From assembly GCF_000332235.1 (NCBI RefSeq), contig NZ_CM001775.1:1047630-1111629 (forward strand): 64,000 nt of DNA, written 5' to 3'. The notes below the pieces were generated by a model that was given only the letters and a program-made list of their open reading frames with translations, had not been told where the DNA came from and searched no databases. A program made the translations under genes and the position numbers. How positions within the stretch are numbered: the first letter of the stretch is position 1; each line of letters starts with the position of its first letter. This document shows, piece after piece, positions 9,393 through 19,608 of this stretch. This stretch comes from Geminocystis herdmanii PCC 6308. GTDB taxonomy: Bacteria > Cyanobacteriota > Cyanobacteriia > Cyanobacteriales > Cyanobacteriaceae.

Positions 9393-10052
9393 ATGAAAGA
9401 TTTTATCCGTCAATTAAGCCAAAAATATCTCGAAAATAATCAACCTTCAGGATGGTTTGAAGAATTATATACTTTGGCGAATCAAAATCCAGAAAAGATA
9501 CCTTGGGCATTATTAAAACCTAATCCCTATTTGCAACAATGGTTAACAGAAAATGAAACTCCGATTTCATCACCAAAAGCGGTGGTTGTGGGTTGCGGTT
9601 TAGGAGATGATGCGGAAGCCTTGCAAAAAAAAGGTTATGAAGTGACAGCCTTTGATATTTCTCCCACTGCCATTAATTGGTGTCGTCAAAGATTTCCTGA
9701 TTCTTCCGTGAATTATCAGACGGCGGATGTGTTTAATTTACCTTCCCATTGGCAACAAGAATTTGATTTAGTTTGGGAATGTCGCACCATTCAAGCCTTG
9801 CCTCTTAATGTTCGAGAAAAAGTGATCAGCTCGATCGTATCTTTACTCAAACCTGATGGTACACTTTTGATGGTAACTAATATCAGGGATACCGAAGAAG
9901 TACCAGAAAGCCCACCTTGGGCATTATCTGAAACAGAATTAAATTATTTTACTTCCTTGGGATTAAAAGAAAAAAATCGTCCTAATCGATCGTCTTTCCC
10001 ATTATCCGCAAATGTTTTATGGTTAGAATTAGTGTTAGGAATTAGTGATTAG
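9393..10052 (+). CDS. SAM-dependent methyltransferase (TPMT-like)
   Basis: The 219-residue soluble protein has the class I methyltransferase core: motif I VVVGCGLGDDAEAL, then VTAFDISPTAINWC, then DLVWECRTIQALP, and a post-core strand GTLLMVTN. The arrangement, with an early tryptophan-rich segment (QPSGWFEELY), resembles the thiopurine/thiol methyltransferase-like branch. That branch methylates thiols, halides or metalloids; the substrate here is unknown. It stands 105 bases after the secreted protein and 54 bases before an ABC ATPase gene, so co-transcription with the latter is possible. Confidence 0.82.
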   Translation: MKDFIRQLSQKYLENNQPSGWFEELYTLANQNPEKIPWALLKPNPYLQQWLTENETPISSPKAVVVGCGLGDDAEALQKKGYEVTAFDISPTAINWCRQRFPDSSVNYQTADVFNLPSHWQQEFDLVWECRTIQALPLNVREKVISSIVSLLKPDGTLLMVTNIRDTEEVPESPPWALSETELNYFTSLGLKEKNRPNRSSFPLSANVLWLELVLGISD

Positions 10053-10106
10053 TCAATAATTGATTATCCTATAGTTTCGACTTTTGATATATAATTTCTG
10101 ATAAAT

Positions 10107-11051
10107 ATGAACGATAAACCCACAGTAGTAGAAACCTATCAATTAAGTAAAATTTATCGTACAGGTTTTTGGATGAATACCAAAGTTCCTTCCTTAAAAG
10201 ATTGTACACTGAAAGTATATCAAGGAGAAACTTTTGGCTTATTAGGTCCTAATGGTGCAGGAAAAACCACTTTACTGAAAACCCTTCTCGGTATTATTCA
10301 GCCCACCTCTGGCAAAGCCTTATTACTAGGAAAACCTTTAGGAGACAAAACCACCAAGCAAAGAGTCGGTTATTTACCCGAAAATGCTTATTATTACGAT
10401 TTTTTGACAGCTTGGGAGTTTTTAGGCTTCATCGCCGATATATTTCAGATTCCTAAATCTCAACATCAACAAAAAATTTTACACTTGTTAGATTTAGTGG
10501 GATTAGCCCAAAAAACCGCTAAAAAGAAACAATTAAGACAGTATTCTAAAGGAATGTTGCAAAGAGTAGGTATGGCACAAGCCTTAATTAATGATCCTGA
10601 AATTGTCTTTTTTGATGAACCTATGTCTGGTTTAGACCCTATGGGACGTTATCAGGTTAGACAAATTATACTATCTCTCAAGGAACAAGGCAAGACCATT
10701 TTTTTCAATTCTCATGTCTTGTCTGATGTGGAGAAAATATGCGATCGAATTGCCATTTTAGCACGGGGTGAACTGTTAAATATCGGTTCACTAGACGACA
10801 TTCTCGGCACAAAAGAAAGTTATCATGTAGTGGTGCAAGGTGGAAAAGAAGAAGAATTACAAGAATGGCTAACCCATATAAAAAGGGAAAATGACTTTAT
10901 TAGTGGTGAATTAAGACAAAATAGCGATGGTTTTGTCAACTATTTACAAGGCACTTCCGCTAAATTAATTAGCATGAATTTAAGTCGTGATTCCCTCGAA
11001 GAATATTTTATTCGTCAATTAGAAGAAAAAGGAATTACCTCCAGCCAATAA
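10107..11051 (+). CDS. ABC transporter ATP-binding protein
   Basis: The 314-residue ATPase has Walker A GPNGAGKTT, signature YSKGMLQRVGMAQAL, Walker B EIVFFDEPMSGLDP and the switch His in FNSHVLSDVEK. A 90-residue C-terminal extension follows, as in ABC-2 type exporter ATPases. The insert FWMNTKVPSLKDCTL near the N-terminus is also seen in cyanobacterial members. No permease gene is adjacent, so the partner must be encoded elsewhere and the cargo is unknown. Confidence 0.88.
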   Translation: MNDKPTVVETYQLSKIYRTGFWMNTKVPSLKDCTLKVYQGETFGLLGPNGAGKTTLLKTLLGIIQPTSGKALLLGKPLGDKTTKQRVGYLPENAYYYDFLTAWEFLGFIADIFQIPKSQHQQKILHLLDLVGLAQKTAKKKQLRQYSKGMLQRVGMAQALINDPEIVFFDEPMSGLDPMGRYQVRQIILSLKEQGKTIFFNSHVLSDVEKICDRIAILARGELLNIGSLDDILGTKESYHVVVQGGKEEELQEWLTHIKRENDFISGELRQNSDGFVNYLQGTSAKLISMNLSRDSLEEYFIRQLEEKGITSSQ

Positions 11052-11120
11052 TATTAAATTTCGATGAACAAATAATGTTGGGTTTCACAGATTTAAACCA
11101 ACCTACGATAATATAATATC

Positions 11121-11948
11121 ATGCTCAATAAACTGTTAATTTGTACCGATTTAGATAGAACTTTAATTCCTAATGGTGATGCACCAGAATCTCCTCAAGC
11201 TAGAAATTTATTCACTCAATTAGTTACTCAATCTCATGTGACTTTAGCTTATGTAACTGGACGAGATAAAAGTTTAGTACAAAATGCCATCGAACAATAT
11301 CAATTACCTTTTCCTAATTTTGTGATTGCTGATGTAGGTTCAACTATTTATACCCTAGAAAATAGTCAATGGTTAAGGTTAAAAGATTGGGATAATCACA
11401 TAGGAAAGGATTGGCAACATAAAAATTATGCGGATTTAATCTCTCTTTTTACAGATATTAAACAGTGTCAATTACAGGAAAAAGAAAAACAGGGTTTACA
11501 TAAATTAAGTTACTATATTTCCCTTGATATTGACATCGAAAATATTATCAATAAAATTTCTTTAATCTTAGAAAATGCTAATTTAAAATCGAACTTAATT
11601 TGGAGTATTGATGAAGAAAAAAAAATTGGTTTATTAGATATTTTACCTCAATCTTCTAACAAATTTCGCTCGATCGAGTATTTAATGAAAAATAAAGATT
11701 TTACCTTAGAAAATACCGTATTTTCTGGGGATAGTGGCAACGATTTAGATGTGTTAATTAGCCCGATTAAATCAATTTTAGTAGCTAATGCTCATCAAGA
11801 AGTCAAAGAAAAAGTTAACTCTTATATCCAAGAAACAGGAGATACAAATTCTATTTATATCGCCCAAGGAAATTACTTAAATATGAATGGAAATTATAGT
11901 GCAGGAATTTTAGAAGGTATTGCCCATTATTTCCCCCCTATATCGTAA
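11121..11948 (+). CDS. HAD-IIB hydrolase, sucrose-phosphatase-like
   Basis: The 275-residue protein shows HAD motif I CTDLDRTLI, motif II YVTGRD, and motif III/IV GDSGNDLDVL. The cap region between them (about 85-185) is of type IIB, as in sucrose-6-phosphate and related sugar-phosphate phosphatases. It probably dephosphorylates a sugar phosphate in the cytosol. The motif I sequence differs from that of classic cyanobacterial Spp, so the substrate could be another sugar phosphate. No sugar-phosphate synthase gene lies next to it. Length is normal for the family. Confidence 0.78.
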   Translation: MLNKLLICTDLDRTLIPNGDAPESPQARNLFTQLVTQSHVTLAYVTGRDKSLVQNAIEQYQLPFPNFVIADVGSTIYTLENSQWLRLKDWDNHIGKDWQHKNYADLISLFTDIKQCQLQEKEKQGLHKLSYYISLDIDIENIINKISLILENANLKSNLIWSIDEEKKIGLLDILPQSSNKFRSIEYLMKNKDFTLENTVFSGDSGNDLDVLISPIKSILVANAHQEVKEKVNSYIQETGDTNSIYIAQGNYLNMNGNYSAGILEGIAHYFPPIS

Positions 11949-12038
11949 ATTGATATACTGGCACTTGAATTAACCTCAGTTCGATGCCAAAATATTCGAT
12001 GGAGGTAGGTTTTAGGTAAAGATTTCTCGAAATTAAGA

Positions 12039-12066
12039 TAAAAAAAGGGGAGCATTACCTCCCCTA
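12039..12066 (-). terminator. Rho-independent terminator of clpC
   Basis: AGGGGAG (12046-12052), six-base loop, CTCCCCT (12059-12065) form a perfect 7-bp stem. Read on the minus strand it is followed by a run of T from the A-tract at about 12039-12045. It lies about 90 bases downstream of the clpC stop. Confidence 0.8.
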
Positions 12067-12156
12067 GATTAACTAAAAATTTTGATCAAATAGATTTTTT
12101 ATTTGTTCGTAGTAAGGGTTTTAACCCTTATTCCATAAAATTTTGATCTAAGTCTA

Positions 12157-14631
12157 TTAGACACCAGCTTTGACTAACAAAGGATTTTCTTTTTCAGTGG
12201 CTTTAATGGCTACTTTTCCATCCTCGTCAATATCCACTGTAGCAGTGTCGCCTTCTTGGAGACGTTTCGACAGGATTTCTTCCGCTAATACGTCTTCTAA
12301 AAGTCGCATAATGGCACGACGTAATGGACGAGCGCCATAGGCAGGGTTGAAACCTTCTTCTACTAAACGCTCTTTGAATTTGTCTGTCACTTGTAAGTAG
12401 ATTTCCTGCTCTGTTAAACGAGCAAAGACTTCCTTGAGCAAGAGTTCGGAAATTTCCTTGACTTCCTCTTTATTAAGTTGACGGAAGACGATAATTTCAT
12501 CGAGACGGTTGAGAAACTCAGGGCGGAAGTAGTTTTTCAATTCCTCATTGACTAAAGACTTGATACGGTTGTATTGAGATTCTGACTGATCGCTTTCGAG
12601 TTCAAAACCTAATCCACCGCCTCCTTTTTCGATTACTTTTGAACCGATGTTGGAAGTCATGATTAATAAGGTATTTTTGAAGTCAACGGTACGTCCTTTA
12701 GAATCCGTTAAACGTCCATCTTCAAGGATTTGTAAAAGTAAGTTGAATACGTCTGGGTGTGCTTTCTCAATTTCATCGAAAAGAACAACGGTATAAGGGC
12801 GACGACGTACGGCTTCGGTTAATTGTCCGCCTTCGTTATAGCCGACATACCCCGGAGGTGAGCCGATTAATTTGGATACTGTGTGACGTTCCATGTACTC
12901 AGACATATCCAAACGGATCATAGCATCTTCTGAACCAAAGAAATAGGTTGCTAAGGCTTTGGTAAGTTCGGTTTTTCCTACCCCTGTAGGACCAGAGAAG
13001 ATAAAGGATGCGATCGGACGATTGGGGTTTTTCAAGCCCACTCTTGCCCGTCTGATGGCGCGTGAAATGGCTTTTACAGCGTCTTCCTGCCCGATAATTC
13101 TTTGATGGAGAGTGTCTTCCATGTTTAAGAGTTTTTCGGCTTCGGATTCTGTGAGTTTCTGAACGGGTACACCAGTCCAAGAAGCGACGATGTGAGCGAT
13201 TTCTTCTTCTGTCACCACTGGGCTATCGGTAACTTGAGGATTTTTCTTCTTCAGATCCGCTAAACCACGAATTTCCGCTTTGATTTCCATTTCTCGATCG
13301 CGCAGTTCTCCTGCTTTATCGAAGTCTTGTGATCTTACAGCTTCGTCTTTTTCTTTTAAAACCTGTCTCAATTCTTTATCTAACTCTTTGGCTTCGGCGG
13401 GTAACTGAGAATTCATTAAACGAACCCTTGAACCAGCTTCATCGACTAAGTCAATAGCTTTGTCAGGTAAATAACGATCGCTGATATATCGATCGGACAA
13501 TTGAGCGGCGGCGGTAAGCGCTTCATCAGAAATTTTCAGCTTGTGATGTTGCTCATAACGTTCCCGTAGTCCATATAAGATTTCGATGGTTTCTTCTACG
13601 CTCGGTTCACCCACCATGACGGGTTGAAAACGTCTCGCTAAGGCCGCATCTCTTTCGATGTGTTTGCGGTATTCATCGAGGGTAGTCGCCCCGATACATT
13701 GCAATTCACCCCTTGCCAAAGCAGGTTTAAGGATGTTTGCCGCATCGATCGCTCCTTCGGCTGCACCAGCACCAATCAAAGTATGAACTTCATCAATTAC
13801 AAGAATAACATTTCCTGCTTGACGAATTTCGTCCATGATTTTTTTGAGTCTTTCTTCAAATTCCCCACGATATTTAGTACCAGCCACTAATAAGCCCACA
13901 TCAAGGGTGACTACTTTTTTATCTTCTAATAAATCAGGTATGTCTTTATTAGCGATGCGTTGGGCTAAACCTTCAGCAAGAGCAGTTTTACCTACTCCCG
14001 GTTCACCAATTAACACGGGGTTATTTTTGGTACGACGACCGAGAATTTGAATAACACGCTCAATTTCTTTTTGACGACCAACTACGGGGTCTAATTTACC
14101 CTCAGTAGCTAAAACCGTTAAATTTGAGCCAAATTCATCCAAAGTCGGAGTTTTGTTCGATCGATTACCACCGCCCACCCCCACAGGAGTAGTTTCGGTT
14201 TCCCCTAACATACGAATAACCTGAGTACGAACTTTACCTAAATCCACCCCAAGATTTTCTAAAACTCTAGCGGCGACTCCTTCTCCTTCACGAATTAAAC
14301 CGAGAAGTAGGTGTTCTGTACCAATGTAATTGTGTCCTAATTGACGAGCTTCCTCTAAGGATAACTCTAAGACTCGTTTAGCTCTGGGAGTAAAGGGAAT
14401 TTCCACCGCTACAAAGCCAGAACCTCGACCGATAATTTTTTCAACCTCGATCCGAGCATCCTTGAGGTTAACACCCATAGATTTCAGTACTTTGGCGGCG
14501 ACACCAGTACCCTCTCCAATCAAACCGAGCAGGATTTGCTCAGTACCTACGAAGTTATGACCCAAGCGACGAGCTTCCTCTTGGGCTAACATGATCACCT
14601 TGATCGCCTTTTCTGTGAAGCGTTCAAACAT
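12157..14631 (-). CDS. clpC: ClpC, AAA+ unfoldase of the Clp protease
   Basis: The 824-residue protein has the complete class I Hsp100 plan: two N-domain repeats (about 1-150), first AAA+ domain with Walker [10 protein letters not shown], a middle UVR-type segment ([19 protein letters not shown]), second AAA+ domain with GPTGVGKTE, and a D2-small domain ending in KAGV. ClpC unfolds substrates for the ClpP/R peptidase in the cyanobacterial cytosol. It is highly conserved and essential in Synechococcus. The start [20 protein letters not shown] is the canonical one. It is followed by a strong terminator, and 732 bases of non-coding DNA precede it. Confidence 0.97.
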   Translation of the reverse strand: MFERFTEKAIKVIMLAQEEARRLGHNFVGTEQILLGLIGEGTGVAAKVLKSMGVNLKDARIEVEKIIGRGSGFVAVEIPFTPRAKRVLELSLEEARQLGHNYIGTEHLLLGLIREGEGVAARVLENLGVDLGKVRTQVIRMLGETETTPVGVGGGNRSNKTPTLDEFGSNLTVLATEGKLDPVVGRQKEIERVIQILGRRTKNNPVLIGEPGVGKTALAEGLAQRIANKDIPDLLEDKKVVTLDVGLLVAGTKYRGEFEERLKKIMDEIRQAGNVILVIDEVHTLIGAGAAEGAIDAANILKPALARGELQCIGATTLDEYRKHIERDAALARRFQPVMVGEPSVEETIEILYGLRERYEQHHKLKISDEALTAAAQLSDRYISDRYLPDKAIDLVDEAGSRVRLMNSQLPAEAKELDKELRQVLKEKDEAVRSQDFDKAGELRDREMEIKAEIRGLADLKKKNPQVTDSPVVTEEEIAHIVASWTGVPVQKLTESEAEKLLNMEDTLHQRIIGQEDAVKAISRAIRRARVGLKNPNRPIASFIFSGPTGVGKTELTKALATYFFGSEDAMIRLDMSEYMERHTVSKLIGSPPGYVGYNEGGQLTEAVRRRPYTVVLFDEIEKAHPDVFNLLLQILEDGRLTDSKGRTVDFKNTLLIMTSNIGSKVIEKGGGGLGFELESDQSESQYNRIKSLVNEELKNYFRPEFLNRLDEIIVFRQLNKEEVKEISELLLKEVFARLTEQEIYLQVTDKFKERLVEEGFNPAYGARPLRRAIMRLLEDVLAEEILSKRLQEGDTATVDIDEDGKVAIKATEKENPLLVKAGV

Positions 14632-15363
14632 AATTTTTCTTTACTCACCCTTATGCCACGTTTAATAGCTGATTTTAGCACAGGATTAGGGTTAGTATGT
14701 GTCAGTAAGTACAGTAATTAGTTCGGTTATCAACATCATGAAAGTTTTTTTCTGTGGGTCTTTCATCTATTCCTGATAGTTATAAGACTTTTCCTATCAC
14801 CTCAATTAACTACTTTTACTCTATTTTTTGTTTTCCTATTATACTTATTTATTTTTCTGAAAAATAAGAGTTTATGAAGATTTATTAAGCTAAAGTTTTT
14901 AATCATCTTGAAAAGTGAAAAAAAATTTATTTTTGATGATTTTTTTGAGTTAATTGTGAATATAGCAATCAGGAATCATTTGTGAGAAATAAATTATTAG
15001 AAAAAATATCGAAGATACGACTAATCTTGCCTTTTGCCTTTTGCCTCTTGCCTTTGATGATAAGATAATTTTCACAACTCATAACTGACTGCTATAATTG
15101 TATCTAAATTGTTAAAAAACTGTGATAAACTAATTAAAGTTAACCTGAAAATAATTTAACGAAATTAGAGATAAAACCCTGTTTTAATCAAGATTGTTTC
15201 TGTTATTGATGGAATATTTAGCTAAATTTATTCACTCTAAATGTTATCATCAATTAAGAAGATTTAGAAAAAACTATTTAAGAATATTTCTAAAATTTAA
15301 TGTTCAAATTACGCTATAATTATTTTATCAAACCTCTGTAAAGACTGAAAAACCCTGAAAGTT
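14632..15363. other. Intergenic region between divergent clpC and SUMF1-like gene
   Basis: I see no open frame or RNA gene in these 732 AT-rich bases. It must hold the clpC promoter (minus) and the promoter of the gene at 15364 (plus). The only notable structure is the heptamer array at 15026-15055. Its length is unusual for this gene-dense window. Confidence 0.6.
15026..15055. repeat. TTGCCTT-type tandem heptamer
   Basis: Four degenerate copies of (C/T)TTGCCT lie in tandem. This is the short tandemly repeated repetitive (STRR) type well known in filamentous and unicellular cyanobacteria. Confidence 0.7.
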
Positions 15364-16215
15364 ATGAATAATTGTCAAAAATATAAGTATCAGGTTGTAA
15401 CGATAAATTTAACCACATTTAATAATCATAGTTCTAATACTTTAAGTTTAAATAAAGTAGAAAAGGAAGGAGATTTTTTTGAGGTACAACTATCGGAAAA
15501 TAACCGATTAGAAATGGTACATATTCCTCAAGGACAGTTTATCATGGGAACTCCAGAAACTGAACAGGGAAGAAGTAAAGACGAAACTCCTCAACATGAA
15601 GTATCGATCGAATCTTTTTTTGTGAGTAAATATCCCATAACTCAGAAACAATATTTAGCGGTGATGGAGGAAAATCCCTCTTTTTTTCAGGGAGAGAATA
15701 AACCCGTAGAAAATATTTCTTGGTTTGATGCGCAGAATTTTTGTGAAAAACTATCTTCCCTTACAGAGAAAAAATTTCGTTTATTAACAGAGTCTGAATG
15801 GGAATATGTTTGTAGAGCAGGAACTAACTGCCCTTTTTCTTTTGGCAGAAGTATCACCCCAGAGTTAGCTAATTATAAAGCTAATTATGGTTATGGAGAC
15901 GGTAGTGGCGGAAAGTGGAAACAGGAAACCACAGAGGTAGGCAGTTTTTACGCTAATGATTTTGGCTTATATGATCTTCATGGTAACGTGTGGGAATGGT
16001 GTCAAGATCATTGGCACGAAAATTATAATGGAAGTCCGACAGATGGTAGTGCTTGGTTAGATATACCTGCCGATGAAGATGACGATTTACCCAGAGTAAT
16101 TAGGGGTGGTTCGTGGGATGATACTGCTTATTATTGTCGATCGGGGGTAAGATTATGGACGTTACCCCAATTCAAGGGGAAATTGATCGGTTTTCGAGTA
16201 GCCTGTGATTCTTAG
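15364..16215 (+). CDS. SUMF1/FGE-sulfatase domain protein (non-canonical)
   Basis: The 283-residue protein has a 55-residue low-complexity N-terminus, then the SUMF1 fold: VHIPQGQFIMGTPETEQG, YPITQKQYLAVM, PVENISWFDAQNFCEKL, RLLTESEWEYVCRAG, GNVWEWCQDHW, and RVIRGGSWDD, closing with GFRVACDS. True formylglycine-generating enzymes need a copper-binding cysteine pair; the corresponding region here (YYCRSGVRLW) has a single Cys, so sulfatase activation is unlikely. Such proteins in cyanobacteria are often fused or linked to Ser/Thr kinases or caspase-like proteins. No such partner is adjacent. Function is unknown. Confidence 0.85.
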   Translation: MNNCQKYKYQVVTINLTTFNNHSSNTLSLNKVEKEGDFFEVQLSENNRLEMVHIPQGQFIMGTPETEQGRSKDETPQHEVSIESFFVSKYPITQKQYLAVMEENPSFFQGENKPVENISWFDAQNFCEKLSSLTEKKFRLLTESEWEYVCRAGTNCPFSFGRSITPELANYKANYGYGDGSGGKWKQETTEVGSFYANDFGLYDLHGNVWEWCQDHWHENYNGSPTDGSAWLDIPADEDDDLPRVIRGGSWDDTAYYCRSGVRLWTLPQFKGKLIGFRVACDS

Positions 16216-16430
16216 CCCACATTCCGCACCTCAAACTGTGCTTATTTAGCTAGAGGATAAGAACAGACGTACAGTTTAGCCGATACTCTTGGCAAGGCAC
16301 TTGTGGACTGTTCGGGGTATATTTGTTCTGATGACGACCTATTACATATCAATCTGTTTTGCATCTAGTAAATTTAATTGTACATACTGCTCTTACATAT
16401 TCAGATAGGTTGGATAACAAAAAAAATTAA

Positions 16431-17552
16431 TTAATCATCATTTTCATCGTAATTAAATTCAACTTTACTCTGTAAAATAATTTCATTCATGATTTCTTTT
16501 GTTTTTCCATCTTGTATTAATTGATTCAAAATTCTTCGTAAATAGGGAATATTAATAATTTCTTCAATTGATTCCATATATCGTTTAACTATAGCTTTTA
16601 CTATATAAGTATTAATAGCATTTTCTTCTATTTTTGTTAATACTTCATTCTCTGATTTTTCTGTTTTTATCACAAAAGTTATAGGATAGCGTTGTATCTT
16701 ATCAATATCTAAAAAATACTTATTAATATCCAGTGTTTCCGTCACTTGGAAAAAACGACCTAAAGGCTTCATTACAAAATCAATACCTCCGTCATTTGCA
16801 TTCGTTCTTCCTGTTTTATATAACTTTAAATTTTCTTCTGTTAAATCGTTAATATTCCAGCCCCAATAAATAATTTGGTCAGAATAATAAGCCTTTAAAA
16901 TAGCATAACTAACAATTTCAAAAATTCTTGCGTCCACATTTGGTTGGATTTGAGAATTGATAAATTCTATAACTGTTTCTAAATTTTCATTAGATATATT
17001 AGCTAAAGATGAACAATAAGAAATAAACTGATCAAAAGCTGATTTTCTGGCTTCTACATAAGCTGAAATAATTTTAATAATTGCCTTCGCAATATTTAAT
17101 TTTTGACCATCGTATAAACGAATAATTAATAATTTTTCATTTATCCAATAACGTTTTGTTTGAATATCTCTTAAAATAGGTTGATATAGAATATCGGGAA
17201 AAAATTTTTTAAATTCCTCATTTATCCTACTATTTAAAGCATGATTTTGAAGTTTATTACCGAAAGGTAATTCTCTCATTCTCTGAAAAATATCAGTATA
17301 TTTTGCTCCTTCATATTCACTATAATCAAATTCTGGCTGTAAAAATCCTTTGAGAATATAATCTTCTACTAACACATATATTGCATAATGGTTTGCAAAA
17401 GAAGAACGAGATTTACTTCCTCTGTTAGCAGCTTTTGTTTTTTTGTTTAGATACTGGATTAAATAGCTTTTTTCAAAAATTTCATTATTTTTATTGCCAA
17501 ATAATTCCGTTAATATTTGTTTGATAGTAAATGTAAATTCATGCTCTAACAT
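16431..17552 (-). CDS. Type II restriction endonuclease, probably ATGCAT-specific
   Basis: The 373-residue protein follows the methylase gene and its ATG shares one base with the methylase stop (TAATG on the minus strand), which implies coupled translation. A candidate nuclease core lies at about 250-275, with GGIDFVMKPLGRFFQVTE resembling the D...(E/Q)xK layout of PD-(D/E)XK enzymes, although the final Lys is not evident. I do not recognise a named REase by sequence. The specificity is inferred from the methylase, whose relatives modify ATGCAT. The gene is AT-rich and looks intact. It could instead be a non-cutting accessory protein. Confidence 0.7.
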   Translation of the reverse strand: MLEHEFTFTIKQILTELFGNKNNEIFEKSYLIQYLNKKTKAANRGSKSRSSFANHYAIYVLVEDYILKGFLQPEFDYSEYEGAKYTDIFQRMRELPFGNKLQNHALNSRINEEFKKFFPDILYQPILRDIQTKRYWINEKLLIIRLYDGQKLNIAKAIIKIISAYVEARKSAFDQFISYCSSLANISNENLETVIEFINSQIQPNVDARIFEIVSYAILKAYYSDQIIYWGWNINDLTEENLKLYKTGRTNANDGGIDFVMKPLGRFFQVTETLDINKYFLDIDKIQRYPITFVIKTEKSENEVLTKIEENAINTYIVKAIVKRYMESIEEIINIPYLRRILNQLIQDGKTKEIMNEIILQSKVEFNYDENDD

Positions 17553-18415
17553 TAGAAAATCCTCAACTGATTATACTCACAAGTATTTTCCCTCATAAAT
17601 ACTTTATTTAATGGGGTTAATTTTTCTCCTTTATATTCCTCTGCAATTCCCAGTCTTCTTAAACCTATTTTGATATATTCTTCCTGCATTTCTATACCAA
17701 TTGATCTTCTATTTAATTTTTGTGCTACGGCACAAGTGGTAAAAGTACCCGCAAAAGGATCAAGAATTAAATCATCAGGATTAGAACTAGCTTTAATAAT
17801 TCTTTCTAGTAAAATTTCTGGTTTTTGAGAAGGATGTTCTTCATATTCTGGCATTCTATATCTAACTCTAGGAAATTGCCACACATTACCTGGTACTTTT
17901 TGACTATTGTAAGGTTTTGGTTTATCTCCTCGATAATCTATTAATTTTCTTTGTGATCCTGTTTTGGCTTCTACCAGAATATCATCACTATTAAATGTAT
18001 AATTATTTTTATCTTTTACGCAAAATAAAATAGGCTCATATAAAGAACCATAATATTTTTTTGCTTGAACCCCTGAACTGTCATAACACCATACAATTCT
18101 TGATAAAATGGTCAGCTTTTTACGCAAATATAAATCTATATATGACATTGTTTGCGTACTTGACATCACATAAATTGACCCATTTTTTTTAAGTTTATTA
18201 ATACATAAATCAAGCCATTGATAACACCATAATATATAGTTTTCTTCATCTTCCCATTTATCTTGAAAGTTAGCGAATTTTTTGCCAATATTATAAGGAG
18301 GATCGACAAATATTAAATCGATCGATTCGTCATCAATGTATTCATTCAATACTTTGATAGCTTCCCCTAAAATAATCTGTGTTTTTTCATTTTGAAATGT
18401 GGATATTAAATTCAT
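17552..18415 (-). CDS. DNA adenine methyltransferase, YhdJ/M.AvaIII-like
   Basis: The 287-residue beta-class methyltransferase has DPPYNIGKKF near residue 38 (catalytic motif IV) and LDPFAGTFTTCAVA near 216 (SAM-binding motif I). Long stretches such as SRIVWCYDSSGVQAKKYYGS, EAKTGSQRKLIDYRGDKP and PGNVWQFPRVRYRMPEYEEH match what I know of E. coli YhdJ, which modifies the second A of ATGCAT, the site also of AvaIII. The gene is followed without a gap by the probable endonuclease, so it would protect the chromosome from it. The start MNLISTFQNEKTQIILGEAI is close to the core, as expected. Confidence 0.9.
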   Translation of the reverse strand: MNLISTFQNEKTQIILGEAIKVLNEYIDDESIDLIFVDPPYNIGKKFANFQDKWEDEENYILWCYQWLDLCINKLKKNGSIYVMSSTQTMSYIDLYLRKKLTILSRIVWCYDSSGVQAKKYYGSLYEPILFCVKDKNNYTFNSDDILVEAKTGSQRKLIDYRGDKPKPYNSQKVPGNVWQFPRVRYRMPEYEEHPSQKPEILLERIIKASSNPDDLILDPFAGTFTTCAVAQKLNRRSIGIEMQEEYIKIGLRRLGIAEEYKGEKLTPLNKVFMRENTCEYNQLRIF

Positions 18416-18511
18416 AATTAGCTTTAATTAAAATTCTAATTTTCATGTAAGGTTGATCTTACTTACCAAAACCTTCCAATTATCTTGATCCTATTCCTTT
18501 ACGATCGCATG

Positions 18512-18955
18512 TTAATTGTTAATTTTTCTGATTATTTCAATAGGCAAATTATCTATATCAGCAATAAAAGCTACTTCGTAAATTCGATCGACAATCATCT
18601 GTTGTTGAGGAGGTAATAAGATTTTAAGAGGGGAAAAAACCGCAGGATTTTCTTCACTGGCTTGGATAAATTTATCTTCTAATTGTTGTAACCACATGGG
18701 GAGACTAATGCCCTCACTGGTAATGTCAAAGGAAAGATGATAATAACCCACATAATGTTCATCAAAAAAGGCATCGGGGGCGGGTTTTGGTTCGGGTATT
18801 TGCATCAACTCCAATCGCCCTCCTAATCCTTCTAACCAACAGGCTAGGGTATAACCTGCGGTAAATCTTTCTTTCACCGTAAATCCTAATAATTGATAGA
18901 ATTCGATCGATCTCATTATATCCGCAGTGCGAATAGCCACATGATGCAGTATCAT
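18512..18955 (-). CDS. VOC (glyoxalase/bleomycin resistance) superfamily protein
   Basis: The 147-residue protein begins ILHHVAIRTADIMRSIEFYQ and continues with GGRLELMQ, YHLSFD and a second half with VAFIADIDNLPIEII, the paired beta-alpha-beta-beta-beta layout of VOC proteins. Metal-ligand candidates are H5, E in RLELM, H in YHLSF and E near the end. It could be a lyase, dioxygenase or binding protein; the substrate is unknown. The start lies three bases after the stop of the upstream TIGR02652 gene, so the two are almost certainly one transcript. Confidence 0.82.
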   Translation of the reverse strand: MILHHVAIRTADIMRSIEFYQLLGFTVKERFTAGYTLACWLEGLGGRLELMQIPEPKPAPDAFFDEHYVGYYHLSFDITSEGISLPMWLQQLEDKFIQASEENPAVFSPLKILLPPQQQMIVDRIYEVAFIADIDNLPIEIIRKINN

Positions 18956-18958
18956 AAT

Positions 18959-19468
18959 TTACTCAAAGAAACGAAAATAAGGATAACGAGAAGGAGTACC
19001 TTTTTCTTTTTCTAACATGAAATTAATTATATTCCAAAAAGGTTCGGGATCAGATTGATCACTAAATTCTACGGGTAAACCATACAGTTTATAGATTTTA
19101 CTATCTTGATTATCCTGCCAACTATTTCCTTTTTCTAAATAAGAACTAATCAAGGGATAATATCTATGAGCTATAATCACTTTTGTCGCCTTATAGCCTT
19201 CAGTATAAAGGGTATCTAAGGCTTCATGAATTTCAAATCTGATGCCGTCGGGGTGATTATGTTGTCGATACCATTTATTTTCCCATAATCGCCAATGTCT
19301 GCCTGATTGTAAATGTACCAGTTCTTGTGTATTTGGATCAGCTTCAAAAGCACCATGACGAGGACATAAATAACTATCTGTAAGAGTTAAGGCTTCAATT
19401 ACTTGACGACAATGGGGACATTTTATTTGCGCTCCGAAAATAGGATATTGTAAATTAAGATCAGTCAT
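18959..19468 (-). CDS. TIGR02652/DUF2396 cyanobacterial conserved protein
   Basis: The 169-residue protein has a zinc-ribbon-like start with CPHCRQVIEAL and a following CPRHGAFE. It then shows HLQSGRHWRLWENKWYRQHN and a conserved HEALDTLYTEGYKATKVIIA. This is the pattern of a family almost confined to cyanobacteria and of unknown function. The CxxC...CxxH set suggests one bound zinc. It is the first gene of a two-gene unit with the VOC protein. Confidence 0.85.
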   Translation of the reverse strand: MTDLNLQYPIFGAQIKCPHCRQVIEALTLTDSYLCPRHGAFEADPNTQELVHLQSGRHWRLWENKWYRQHNHPDGIRFEIHEALDTLYTEGYKATKVIIAHRYYPLISSYLEKGNSWQDNQDSKIYKLYGLPVEFSDQSDPEPFWNIINFMLEKEKGTPSRYPYFRFFE

Positions 19469-19608
19469 AATGTATTTTTAAAAGCACCATTAATAATTAC
19501 ATCAAGTTTGCTCTTTATTATAGTTCTGTTATGAAAAAATGCTTAAGTTAGTTAAATTTTCACATTTTGACATCCCATTTATTTCAATTTTTTGACCACT
19601 TATTGGGC

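Noticed and set aside
11966-12005. Another full copy of the ACCTSAGT element
   Set aside because: ACCTCAGTTCGATGCCAAAAT is seen, but the match ends soon after and no second end lies within 250 bases.
15364-16215. Formylglycine-generating enzyme
   Set aside because: The fold is right, but the paired copper-binding cysteines are not present, and no sulfatase is nearby.
16216-16430. Possible insertion-sequence end or small RNA in the GC-richer stretch after the SUMF1-like gene
   Set aside because: Neither strand gives a coherent translation or a convincing hairpin; no match to a known RNA comes to mind.
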